A DNA stretch of 60,468 nucleotides from Candidatus Endomicrobium embiratermitis (GCA_009781315.1 WQYI01000011.1:1-60468); one strand, 5' to 3'; shown: positions 46,334-54,347, numbered from the stretch's first letter. The notes: generated from the sequence alone by a model not told the origin. Program-made: numbers and translations.

Positions 46334-46535
46334 TGGATAATTATATATAAAAAAAAGTATTTTACAAATAAGTTTTTTAGTTGCGTTTGTAAATATTTAT
46401 ATATATTATATGATGTATAAAAAATCATAAAAAATGAAACGGGCGATATTTCTGCCGGAGATAAATTGAGAAAACCAAAGGCGGCAAACGGAGTTCGGCA
46501 GTTTTAACGATAATTAACAATTAAGGATAAATGGA

Positions 46536-47216
46536 TTGAAAAAGTTTATTGCTGTTATTATTTTATTGCTGGTTTTAATATTGTTTTTGATTTTCTTGGT
46601 TTATAAGATGGTAACCGAAAACGGGATTATCGATGTTTTGAGAAATGAAATTGTTTCTCAAATAACGCCGGAACTGGAAGGCGAGTTTATAGATAAGGCC
46701 AATAATTTGACAAGAGCGGGAAATTACCGGGAGGCGCTGAAATATTATGACGCCGTGATTAAAACGAATCCGCGAAACGCAAGGGCATATTATAACAGAT
46801 CGGCGGTAAAAATCAGAATTCGCGATTATAAAGGAGCGGTTGAAGACGCCTCGGCTTCTATAGAAATCAGCCCTTCTTTTTACGCTTATCAGAACAAAAT
46901 TGCCGCAAATCAAAGGCTTAAAGAATGGCAAAGCGCGTTAGATGATATTAATGTTTATATAAGCAATAATTGGCCTAATAAAGAAAAGTTTTACTATCAA
47001 AAAGGCCGTTGTCTTATGAAGCTTAAAAGTTATAATGAAGCCGTTAAAGTGTTTGACGAATATGAGCAGGCGGTTCCTCAGAGATATAAGGCGTCTCTTT
47101 ATAAAAACCGCGCGTATTGTTATGGGATGTTAGGCGATATTGAAAAATCTAAAACCGATTATGCGAAAGCAAAAAACTTAGGTTCCAAAAAAGCCGAAGA
47201 TATATTGGAAAATTAA
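46536..47216 (+). CDS. Membrane-anchored TPR protein, stand-alone copy of the shared module
   Basis: A 226-aa protein that starts with a TTG codon (46536) preceded by AAGGA about eight bases upstream; an ATG nearby runs into a stop. A membrane helix (FIAVIILLLVLILFLIFLVY) is followed by the TPR module from about residue 43 on, which is closely similar to the C-terminal part of the RDD-TPR gene at 34660-36423 (shared EGEFIDKANNL, EALKYYDAV, GAVEDASASI, FYYQKGRCLMKL). It is directly followed by the HAD gene, with the stop codon and ATG abutting, so the two are coupled. The role is presumably assembly of exported or membrane proteins. Confidence 0.88.
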   Translation: MKKFIAVIILLLVLILFLIFLVYKMVTENGIIDVLRNEIVSQITPELEGEFIDKANNLTRAGNYREALKYYDAVIKTNPRNARAYYNRSAVKIRIRDYKGAVEDASASIEISPSFYAYQNKIAANQRLKEWQSALDDINVYISNNWPNKEKFYYQKGRCLMKLKSYNEAVKVFDEYEQAVPQRYKASLYKNRAYCYGMLGDIEKSKTDYAKAKNLGSKKAEDILEN

Positions 47217-47867
47217 ATGAAAATCAAAAAACTTAAAGCCGTATTGTTTGATATGGACGGAATAATAGTCGACACTATGCCGTATCATTTTATTTCGTGG
47301 TTTGAAGTATTGAAACGTTACGGCGTGAGAGTTACCCCTATGACGATTTTTGAAATGGAAGGCGCAAAATGGGGCGCGGTAATAGAACTTGCTTGTAAGC
47401 AGTCGGGCAAAAAACCGGCCGCGGGCGTTGCCGATAAAATCCGTTTCGAGAGAGAGAAAATTTTTAAAAAATATTTTAACAGGTATGTTTTTGACGGTAT
47501 ACCGAAACTCTTAAAGTTATTGAAAAAACAAGGCGTTTTAATAGGTATTGTCAGCGGTTCGTCTTTAAAAGAAGCTAAAAGATTTCTGCCTAAAAGTTTA
47601 TACGGTTTATTTGATGTTATTGTAACAGGCGATATGATAAAACGTTCAAAACCTTATCCTGATCCGTATCTTACCGCGTCAAAAAAACTGGGTGTTATGC
47701 CAAAAGAATGTCTGGTTATAGAAAACGCCCCTTATGGCATAAAGTCGGCCAAAGCCGCGAATATGAAGTGTATTGCCGTGGCGACCACTCTTCCTAAAGA
47801 TAAACTGTTACGGGCAGACCGCATTTTTAACACGCATAAAGAATTATACGAATACTTTGAAGGTTAG
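47217..47867 (+). CDS. HAD-family hydrolase, beta-phosphoglucomutase-like
   Basis: A 216-aa HAD protein of the beta-phosphoglucomutase or phosphatase subgroup. Motif I is FDMDGIIVDTMPYHF (nucleophile Asp12), the cap is helical (about 17-85), motif II is GIVSGSS, then KPYPDPYLTASKKLG and motif IV VIENAPYGIKSAKAAN. All catalytic residues appear intact. The substrate is likely a sugar phosphate or other small phosphate ester. It follows the TPR gene with no gap. Confidence 0.92.
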   Translation: MKIKKLKAVLFDMDGIIVDTMPYHFISWFEVLKRYGVRVTPMTIFEMEGAKWGAVIELACKQSGKKPAAGVADKIRFEREKIFKKYFNRYVFDGIPKLLKLLKKQGVLIGIVSGSSLKEAKRFLPKSLYGLFDVIVTGDMIKRSKPYPDPYLTASKKLGVMPKECLVIENAPYGIKSAKAANMKCIAVATTLPKDKLLRADRIFNTHKELYEYFEG

Positions 47868-47917
47868 ACGCATAGCGACTGCAAAAGACTAAAAAAATAA
47901 TTTTGCGAGGAGTAAAA

Positions 47918-48958
47918 ATGAAGAAAATTTTGGAATTAATCCTTTTGCTTATCGTTTGTTTTTCTTTATTTGTAACAACGGGATACGCCAAAGAAACGGA
48001 TGAACAAAAAGCAAGAAGTATTTTTGAAAAAGCCGTCTCGATTCCGCAGCAAGCTTTTCCCGACGCTAAAACGCTTTACGTGAAAAGCGTTCAAACTATT
48101 GAATTGTCCGATAATTTTAAAGCTTTAGACAGAACGGATATATTAGAGGCATTTTCCGGAAATAGAATAGAGCAGGAATATTGGAGAGCCGGAAACAGGT
48201 TTAGACTATCGACATACAATAAGAATCCTTTCGCGAATATAAAAATGCATTTTATCTTTGACGGTAAAGTTCTTACGGTTTTATCAAATATGACTCCGAA
48301 AGAGCAGGTTGAGCTTACAGATGAAGAAGCGAGAACTTTTGCGCTGGCCGAAATGTCCAAAAACTCCGTTAATGCTTTTAAAAAGATTTTTGACGAAATG
48401 GTCAGATTTGAATTTCTAGGAACAAAAAAAATCGGCAGTTATAATTGTTATGTCGTGCAAACGGTTTTGATAGATGAAAACGCCGAACTCGGCGACAGAA
48501 AAGAATTTTTTAAAACGCGTTATTTTATAGATAAGAAAACTAATATCGCAGTCAGAACCGAAATAGATTATTTAGGCAGTATTATAAGCGAAGTTAAAAA
48601 AATAGAAAAAATTAACGGGAAATTTGTACCCGTTATCATAGAAAGTTATATGGAAAATTTAGGCAAAACCATAATAACGTACGATGTGAAGGTAAATCAG
48701 CCGATTGATCCTGAAGTTTTTGACGAGTCGAAAATTACTTTAGAGATGAGTGAAAAATACGGCGAGCAAACGCAAATGATGCAGCAGCTAATAAATAGCA
48801 TAACGGATTTTATAAAAGCTTTTTCCGAATCAAATGAGGAATTAAATAGACAGTTGGAACAAATACTTGATACATTAACTCCGCAAGAGCGCGCCGAATA
48901 CGAAAAACAAATGAAAGAAATTTTTAAAAGTTTGCAGAACAGTGATAAAAATAATTGA
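47918..48958 (+). CDS. Exported LolA-like outer-membrane lipoprotein-sorting family protein
   Basis: A 346-aa secreted protein. The ATG at 47918 follows GAGGAG and starts the signal peptide (KKILELILLLIVCFSLFVTTGYAK). The mature part has the fold markers of the LolA/DUF4292-like family: KSVQTIELSDNFKALDRTDILEAF, the RAGNRFRLSTYNKNPFANIKMHFIFDGKVLTVLS strands, and GSYNCYVVQTVLIDENAE then RYFIDKKTNIAVRTEIDYL. The last 70 residues form a coiled tail (QLINSITDFIKAFSESNEELNRQLEQ). The precise role is unknown; a lipid- or lipoprotein-binding periplasmic protein is likely. Confidence 0.8.
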   Translation: MKKILELILLLIVCFSLFVTTGYAKETDEQKARSIFEKAVSIPQQAFPDAKTLYVKSVQTIELSDNFKALDRTDILEAFSGNRIEQEYWRAGNRFRLSTYNKNPFANIKMHFIFDGKVLTVLSNMTPKEQVELTDEEARTFALAEMSKNSVNAFKKIFDEMVRFEFLGTKKIGSYNCYVVQTVLIDENAELGDRKEFFKTRYFIDKKTNIAVRTEIDYLGSIISEVKKIEKINGKFVPVIIESYMENLGKTIITYDVKVNQPIDPEVFDESKITLEMSEKYGEQTQMMQQLINSITDFIKAFSESNEELNRQLEQILDTLTPQERAEYEKQMKEIFKSLQNSDKNN

Positions 48959-48980
48959 AAAACCAATACGTTTTTTATTT

Positions 48981-48996
48981 TGTTTCACGTGAAACA
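48981..48996. promoter_or_regulatory. parS: parS site 1
   Basis: TGTTTCACGTGAAACA is a perfect copy of the bacterial parS palindrome that ParB binds. It lies between the LolA-like gene and the 108-bp element. Confidence 0.97.
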
Positions 48997-49000
48997 ATAA

Positions 49001-49108
49001 CGGCAGAAGTTGGGAAGATGGGAAGTTGAGAGGATGAGCAACAACAACGGCTTGAACGGACACAGCTCCTCCCAACATCTTAACTTCTCTGCATCTCATC
49101 TTCTAAAA
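49001..49108. repeat. 108-bp dispersed inverted element, copy 2
   Basis: This is the reverse complement of 29532-29638 with a few substitutions, including the AGATGAGA/TCTCATCT and GGGAGGAGCTGTGTCCGTT parts. It lies four bases from parS site 1 and just before the radical SAM gene. Confidence 0.9.
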
Positions 49109-49124
49109 CGAAATTTTTACTTGA

Positions 49125-50534
49125 ATGAAAATTTTATTAATAAATCCCCCAATTTATGATTTTGCTGCCTTTGACCTTTGGTCTGCCCCTCTCGGACTTT
49201 TATATTTGGCGTCCATACTTAAACAGCAAGGTATTGAAGTTGAGTTATTAGATTATATGGACAGAGCAAATAGTTTGCTGTTAATTCCTAACTCCTCATT
49301 CCTAACTCCTAATTCTGTGTATGGCTGCGGGCATTACGTCAAACAGAAAATAGAAAAGCCTGAGGCATTAAAGCATATTCCCCGCAATTATTTCCGTTAT
49401 GGGTTACCAAAAGATCTTGCAGTTAACTGTTTAAAGGGACTTTATCCATCGGGACAATGTCCCCCGGACTTAATAATTTTTACTTCAGTAATGACATATT
49501 GGTATCCCGGAGTTTTTGAAGCAATACAAACCGTTAAAGAAATTTTTTCTGATACGCCTGTTGTTTTAGGCGGTACGTACGCGACACTTTGTTATGAACA
49601 TGCGCAAAAAAGCGGCGCTGACTATGTTTTAAAAGGCGGAATCGAAAGTTTAAACAGCAACCCCCACCTTAATCCTCCCCCTCCCCAGGGGGAGGGAAGG
49701 GAGGGGGCGAAAAACGTAAAAATCACGATTCCTTGCAGTTTTTCTGATTACCCCATACCTTATTATCCCCCAAATCAAAATAAAGACTATGCGGTTTTAA
49801 GAATTTCCGCGGGTTGTCCCTTCAAATGCAGTTATTGCGCCCAGGATGTTTTGTCAGGCGGCAGCTTTGTTGCAAAGCCATGGGAAAAAGTTTTTGAAGA
49901 AATTAAAGATTTTGCGGACAGAGGAATCAAAAACATAGTTTTTTATGATGATGCTCTTTTATATAATCCGGAAAAGATTATTAAACCTCTTTTAAAAAAA
50001 ATAATTGAAAGTAATCTGAAAATTAACATTCATACGCCGAACGGCTTGCATTTAAGATACTTGGATTTGGAATTAGCATTGCTAATGAAAAAAGCAAACT
50101 TTGTTATGCCAAGATTCAGCCTTGAAAGCGCTGATGCGCGTATACAGAAAGAAACAGGCGCGAAAATTACAAATGAAGGCTTTGAAAAAGCTGCTGCAAT
50201 GCTTAAAGAAGCGGGTTATAAAAAAGGCGAGTATTTAATATACCTGTTAATAGGTATGCCCGGGCAAAGTTTAAAAGAAACGGAAAGTTCAATAGAGTAT
50301 GTCCACAAATTCGGCGCAAAAATTTCTTTATCGGAATATTCTGTAATTCCCGGAACTAAAGACTTTAAAAAACAATTAGGAATTAGGATTGAGGAGTTAG
50401 GAATTAACGGCAAAGACTTTGCAAATGAACCACTGCTTCACAACAAATCTGTTTATCCCCTCTTTGACGTTAAAGACTGGAACGAAATTTACCGTATAAA
50501 AAACCTTGCAAAAGAATTAAATAGTTTGTTATAA
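49125..50534 (+). CDS. B12-binding radical SAM protein, with in-frame repeat insertions
   Basis: A 469-aa protein. The N-terminal 170 residues resemble a cobalamin-binding Rossmann fold (ILLINPP, then WSAPLGLLYLASILKQQGIEVELLDYMD, and DTPVVLGGTYATLC). The radical SAM core has the cluster motif CPFKCSYC (Cys231, Cys235, Cys238) and the C-terminal LIGMPGQSLKETESSIEYV. The overall type is BchE/methyltransferase-like; the substrate is unknown. Three segments are encoded by dispersed repeats: residues about 51-65 (IPNSSFLTPNS), 178-198 (PPPPQGEGREG) and 416-429 (LGIRIEELGI), all keeping the frame. parS sites flank the gene. Confidence 0.9.
   Translation: MKILLINPPIYDFAAFDLWSAPLGLLYLASILKQQGIEVELLDYMDRANSLLLIPNSSFLTPNSVYGCGHYVKQKIEKPEALKHIPRNYFRYGLPKDLAVNCLKGLYPSGQCPPDLIIFTSVMTYWYPGVFEAIQTVKEIFSDTPVVLGGTYATLCYEHAQKSGADYVLKGGIESLNSNPHLNPPPPQGEGREGAKNVKITIPCSFSDYPIPYYPPNQNKDYAVLRISAGCPFKCSYCAQDVLSGGSFVAKPWEKVFEEIKDFADRGIKNIVFYDDALLYNPEKIIKPLLKKIIESNLKINIHTPNGLHLRYLDLELALLMKKANFVMPRFSLESADARIQKETGAKITNEGFEKAAAMLKEAGYKKGEYLIYLLIGMPGQSLKETESSIEYVHKFGAKISLSEYSVIPGTKDFKKQLGIRIEELGINGKDFANEPLLHNKSVYPLFDVKDWNEIYRIKNLAKELNSLL
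49284..49318. repeat. ATTCCTA/ACTCCTA heptamer array inside the radical SAM gene
   Basis: Units ATTCCTA, ACTCCTC, ATTCCTA, ACTCCTA and ATTCTGT are consecutive. The reverse complement recurs at 50374-50408 near the 3' end of the same gene. Confidence 0.9.
49660..49709. repeat. GC-rich REP-like palindrome inside the radical SAM gene
   Basis: CCCTCCCC(AG)GGGGAGGG with flanking CCCCCACC and GGGAGGGGG forms an imperfect palindrome in frame, encoding the peptide PPPPQGEGREG. It belongs to the type of REP found at 20296 and 55635, though with a different sequence. Confidence 0.75.
50374..50408. repeat. AATTAGG heptamer array inside the radical SAM gene
   Basis: Units AATTAGG, AATTAGG, ATTGAGG, AGTTAGG and AATTAAC are consecutive. 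It is the inverted form of the array at 49284-49318. Confidence 0.9.
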
Positions 50535-50550
50535 TGTTTCACGTGAAACA
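50535..50550. promoter_or_regulatory. parS: parS site 2
   Basis: A second perfect TGTTTCACGTGAAACA begins at the base after the radical SAM stop codon and lies about 105 bases before the parA start. Confidence 0.97.
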
Positions 50551-50551
50551 T

Positions 50552-50641
50552 AACGACAATTGTCAATTTACAAATTACAATTAACAAAGAAAGGAATGAT
50601 ATTTTAAATTTGTTATTTGTAAATTGTTCATTGTTAATTGA
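50552..50641. repeat. ACAATTA heptamer hairpin upstream of parA
   Basis: A left arm (CAATTTACAAATTACAATTAACAAAG) is matched by an inverse arm ending ATTGTTAATTG. The two arms form an imperfect hairpin in the parA leader. Confidence 0.75.
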
Positions 50642-50655
50642 ACATTGGAGTTTTT

Positions 50656-51423
50656 ATGAGCAAAGTCATTGCAATAGCAAATCAGAAAGGCGGAGTGGGA
50701 AAGACTACTACGGCAATTAATTTAGCGGCAAGTTTGGCGCATTTGGGACAAGAGTGTCTGCTTATAGATATGGATCCTCAAAGCAATACTACAAGCGGTC
50801 TGGGTATAGATCAGTGTAATATTGAAAAGAACATATACAATGTGCTGATAGATGAAATTGCTTTGGAAGACATACTCCATAATACTGAAATGGATTGGCT
50901 TGACATTGCTCCTGCTACTACCGACTTAAGCGGCGCGGAAGTTGATTTGGTAAATATGGCGGACAGAGAAAAAAAGCTTAAAAACGCTTTGGAAAAATTC
51001 CAGAAAGTTTATAAATACATTATAATAGATTGTCCCCCCTCTTTAGGACTTCTTACAATAAACGCTTTGGTTGCGGCAGACACAGTTATAATTCCCATGC
51101 AGTGCGAATTTTTTGCCTTACAGGGTTTAAGCCAGCTTTCAAAAACAATTTTTGCGCTTATGCAAAGTTATAATTTGAATCTTGACGGCGTATTGTTTAC
51201 AATGTTTAATTCGCAGACAAATCTTTCGCATCAGGTAGTTGACGAAGTAAAAAAGTTCTTCGGCGAAAAGGTTTATGATACGAAAATCCCCAGAACCATA
51301 AAACTTGCGGAAGCCCCTAGCTTTGGCAAACCGGTTTTATTATACGATCCTCACGGCAAAGGCACGCAGGCGTATATGGACTTTGCAAAAGAATTTTTAC
51401 AAAGGCAAAGCGAGAGCAATTAA
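50656..51423 (+). CDS. parA: Chromosome partitioning ATPase ParA (Soj)
   Basis: A 255-aa ParA. The deviant Walker A KGGVGKTTTAINLAASLA, Walker A' DMDPQSNTTSGLG and Walker B YIIIDCPPSLG are all present. It uses ATP and non-specific DNA binding to separate ParB-parS complexes. The ATG at 50656 with TTGGAG upstream is preferred over a TTG 18 bases earlier. parS sites lie just upstream and parB is the second gene downstream. Confidence 0.97.
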   Translation: MSKVIAIANQKGGVGKTTTAINLAASLAHLGQECLLIDMDPQSNTTSGLGIDQCNIEKNIYNVLIDEIALEDILHNTEMDWLDIAPATTDLSGAEVDLVNMADREKKLKNALEKFQKVYKYIIIDCPPSLGLLTINALVAADTVIIPMQCEFFALQGLSQLSKTIFALMQSYNLNLDGVLFTMFNSQTNLSHQVVDEVKKFFGEKVYDTKIPRTIKLAEAPSFGKPVLLYDPHGKGTQAYMDFAKEFLQRQSESN

Positions 51424-52100
51424 TGGACTTTTCTAACGAACAAATAACATATACCGGTAGGGATGTAGTTGAAATTCCGGCTGTTAATAAAACAACAGCT
51501 GATTTAATGTTTGTTCCAATAATAGTCATGCCTATTTTACTGATGTTATTATTTATAAGGTTTGAAGGCTTTTTAAAATTTGGAATTTTGCCGGTAGTTA
51601 TTTTGTTTATGTTTGGCGGAATTTTTCTAAGTAAGCAAATAATATTTTTATTATGCAGTAAAAAGAAAGTTATGTTTGAATTCAATAATGAAAATTTTAT
51701 ATACGACGGCAAAACGATTAAGTGGGCTGATATGCGAAAAATAGTTTATGAAGAGTTTGCCTTACATGGCAAGCATAGGCATTATCATATTACAATTTAT
51801 TACTTTATAAAAGGAAAGGTAGTAAAAGATATATTAAAGAAGCAGGATGTTGTTGTAGATGTTGAAGAAGAGTTTAATATAACCAAAAGTATTATTTTTA
51901 AAATGAGTTCCGGCAAAATAGCAAAACTTATAGCAGACAAATTTTACCGGTATTACGGCTCTTCAAATGACGTTATGCTTAAGAAAAACATTTTGTTCCG
52001 TCAATATGGATTAAAACCGGTTTCTCAAAAAAATATTTTGCAAAAAAGCGCGGCGCAAAATACGGACAATTCAGTTAAAATACCAAAAATGTTCAGATAG
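51423..52100 (+). CDS. Unrecognised membrane protein between parA and parB
   Basis: A 225-aa protein with two hydrophobic helices (FVPIIVMPILLMLLFI and FGILPVVILFMFGGIFL, about residues 30-70), followed by a basic-acidic soluble part with KVMFEFNNENFIYDGKTIKWADMRKIVYEEF, which resembles PH-like membrane proteins. The start overlaps the parA stop (TAATG), so it is likely translationally coupled. A gene between parA and parB is uncommon. Function unknown. Confidence 0.8.
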   Translation: MDFSNEQITYTGRDVVEIPAVNKTTADLMFVPIIVMPILLMLLFIRFEGFLKFGILPVVILFMFGGIFLSKQIIFLLCSKKKVMFEFNNENFIYDGKTIKWADMRKIVYEEFALHGKHRHYHITIYYFIKGKVVKDILKKQDVVVDVEEEFNITKSIIFKMSSGKIAKLIADKFYRYYGSSNDVMLKKNILFRQYGLKPVSQKNILQKSAAQNTDNSVKIPKMFR

Positions 52101-52120
52101 TCGGAAGAGGAGAAAGATCT

Positions 52121-52990
52121 ATGCAAAAAAAAGCTTTAGGACGTGGACTTGAATCTTTAATACCGTCGCTTGCGGCAAATAAAGCGCCGGCAGGCGAAGC
52201 GGTTATACTAATACCTTTAAGTAAAATAAAACCAAATAGATTTCAGCCGAGAAAAAATTTCGACAAAACAAAGCTTCAGGAACTTGCAGACTCTATAAAT
52301 AAACATGGCCTTGCCCAGCCTATTTTAGTTGCGCCGTCTATTGCGCCCGGCGAGTATGAAATTATAGCCGGCGAACGCCGGTTCAGGGCTTCCAAGCTTG
52401 CCGGTAAAAAAGATATAAGGGCAATAGTGCAGAAATCGGCTGACGATAAGCAGCGTCTTGACATAGCTTTGATAGAAAATTTACAAAGGCAGGATTTGGA
52501 TATTATAGAAGAAGCAAAAGCTTTTAAGAGGCTTATAGAAGAATTCGGACACACTCACGATGAAATAGCCGAAATAGTCGGTAAAGACAGAGCCGTGGTG
52601 TCAAATACTTTAAGGCTTTTAAATCTTCCGGAAGATATTCAGGTTTTGATAACAGAAGAAAAGATTTCAGCAGGTCACGGCAGAATGCTTGCAGGCATTG
52701 AAGATGAGAATGAGCTTCGCGCTTTTGTAGAACAAATTGTAAATGAAAAGCTCTCGGTTCGCGCAACGGAAAAAATCATTTCCGCCAATAAAACTCAAAA
52801 AGGGGCAAAGTCTTCTAAGCCGCCTAAAAAGCAGGAAATAGAGCTTATACATTTGCAGGAAGAAATTCAAAGAAAACTTGGCACAAAAGCAAATATTTCC
52901 GGAAGCAGTAAAAAGGGGAAAATAGAGATTTACTATTATTCTTTGGAAGATTTGGAACGTATAGCAAGAGAGCTTAACCTTAAAATATAA
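52121..52990 (+). CDS. parB: Chromosome partitioning protein ParB
   Basis: A 289-aa ParB/Spo0J. The N-terminus has the usual ALGRGLESLIPSL, the CTP-binding domain has IKPNRFQPRKNFD and IAGERRFRASKLAG, the helix-turn-helix lies in DEIAEIVGKDRAVVSNTLRLLNLP, and the C-terminal dimerisation domain follows (KKGKIEIYYYSLEDLERIARELNL). It spreads from the two parS sites upstream. It is separated from parA by the membrane gene and followed by a 249-bp gap with two DnaA-box-like sites. Confidence 0.97.
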   Translation: MQKKALGRGLESLIPSLAANKAPAGEAVILIPLSKIKPNRFQPRKNFDKTKLQELADSINKHGLAQPILVAPSIAPGEYEIIAGERRFRASKLAGKKDIRAIVQKSADDKQRLDIALIENLQRQDLDIIEEAKAFKRLIEEFGHTHDEIAEIVGKDRAVVSNTLRLLNLPEDIQVLITEEKISAGHGRMLAGIEDENELRAFVEQIVNEKLSVRATEKIISANKTQKGAKSSKPPKKQEIELIHLQEEIQRKLGTKANISGSSKKGKIEIYYYSLEDLERIARELNLKI

Positions 52991-53140
52991 ATATCTGTTA
53001 ATAAATAAGCGTTTAATTTTACAATAAAATCGGCATTATAAAAAACAACAAAAAATATTTTCAAAAAAATCATTGAAAAATCAATTGATAATGCAAAACA
53101 GTTAAGATTATGTTAAGTAGAATGTCATAAAAACCGGGGT

Positions 53141-53160
53141 TGTGAATAAGTTGTTGATAA
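53141..53160. promoter_or_regulatory. Two DnaA-box-like sites downstream of parB
   Basis: TGTGAATAA (53141-53149) and TGTTGATAA (53152-53160) are the reverse complements of TTATTCACA and TTATCAACA, each eight of nine to TTATCCACA and about one helical turn apart. The surrounding region 52991-53239 is AT-rich and has no gene. Confidence 0.45.
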
Positions 53161-53239
53161 CATTTTAAAATGTAATTAACAATTAATAGTTAACAATGAA
53201 TAATTTTTAAGTTTTTTTGAAGTAAAAAAGGATAAGTAA

Positions 53240-54265
53240 ATGCCAAAAAAAATATTTGTATGGATGCTTTTAGGTATCGCCTTTTTTACATTATGTTTTG
53301 AAGCAAAAGCTTATTCTCAAGTTATTGATGACCAAATTATCATCACAAAAAGCCGGATAAAAGATAAAAAAATAGTAATAACCGATAATCTCGGCAAAGA
53401 AATAGACTACAAAATAAAAGGCATATGCTATGCTCCTGACATCGACGACAATGTTTTGTATGAGACTTTTATAAAAGACATTCCGCTTATAAAATCGGCA
53501 GGAGCTAATTCTATAAGAACTTACAGACCTTTGGGCTGCAATAACTCGCAGAGCGCATTCGATTACCAAAATTCTGATAATATTCTCAACGCCTGTTTTA
53601 ATGAAAAAATAACCGCAGCCGTAGGATTTTCTTACGATGATATGAAAGACAACGGCCTGCTGGAACAATATCTTATGGCTTTCGGCGCTCATCCCGCGAT
53701 ATTAATGATAGTTCTGGGCAATGAATATAATTATCATTATGACGAATGGTTCACAAAAGAAGAATGGTTTTCAAGGCTTTCGGCGGCGGTCAAAAAAGCC
53801 AAACAACAATATGCGCCGAATAAAATAATATCAGTGGTCCACGGCGGGGTGCCGTCAAAAGAAGAATACGACGAATATATTGCCGCCGGCGTCGATTTAA
53901 TTATGATGAATCTGTATGTGGGCGACACCTTTGGTTTTGCAAAAGACGACTGGGATAAAATTTCTGGCAGTATGCCTTGGTGCGTAAGCGAATTCGGCAG
54001 AAGTTCATTAGACGGCGCAGGCAAGGACACTTCAAAATTTCAGGCGTCTATGCTTCAAAGCCTTATACGCGGCTTGGAACACGGCGGATATTTGTTTTCT
54101 TTTGTTGACGACCCCTCAAAAGGCGACGCCGAGTTTTCCCCGGTTATAGGCAGAGAGGACAGCCTGGGTATTTACTATAAAAACAGAAAGCCCAAAATAT
54201 CCGTGAACGTTGTAAAACAAGAATACGATAAAATCCCAGGAGCCGTTTACATAAACGGCAATTGA
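53240..54265 (+). CDS. Exported glycoside-hydrolase-like TIM-barrel protein
   Basis: A 341-aa protein with a signal peptide (PKKIFVWMLLGIAFFTLCFEAKAYS). The catalytic part resembles clan GH-A enzymes (GH2 or GH72-like): KGICYAP near the start, SIRTYRPLG, the acid/base motif VLGNEYNYH and the nucleophile motif WCVSEFGRSS. The last part (residues about 240-341) closes the barrel. A beta-glucan or related polysaccharide is a plausible substrate; that is an inference. The final codons AAC GGC AAT and stop TGA come from the start of an ACAATTA heptamer repeat. Confidence 0.85.
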   Translation: MPKKIFVWMLLGIAFFTLCFEAKAYSQVIDDQIIITKSRIKDKKIVITDNLGKEIDYKIKGICYAPDIDDNVLYETFIKDIPLIKSAGANSIRTYRPLGCNNSQSAFDYQNSDNILNACFNEKITAAVGFSYDDMKDNGLLEQYLMAFGAHPAILMIVLGNEYNYHYDEWFTKEEWFSRLSAAVKKAKQQYAPNKIISVVHGGVPSKEEYDEYIAAGVDLIMMNLYVGDTFGFAKDDWDKISGSMPWCVSEFGRSSLDGAGKDTSKFQASMLQSLIRGLEHGGYLFSFVDDPSKGDAEFSPVIGREDSLGIYYKNRKPKISVNVVKQEYDKIPGAVYINGN

Positions 54266-54347
54266 CAATTAACAAATAACAATTAAAAATACGGCGTTGG
54301 ATTGTCTTTCATTGTTAACTGTTAATTATAAATTGTAAATTGTTTTT
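54266..54347. repeat. ACAATTA heptamer hairpin between the glycosidase and helicase genes
   Basis: CAATTGACAATTAACAAATAACAATTAAA is followed by a 20-base spacer and then the inverse arm TTGTTAACTGTTAATTATAAATTGTAAATTG. The whole intergenic region is this element. Confidence 0.8.
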
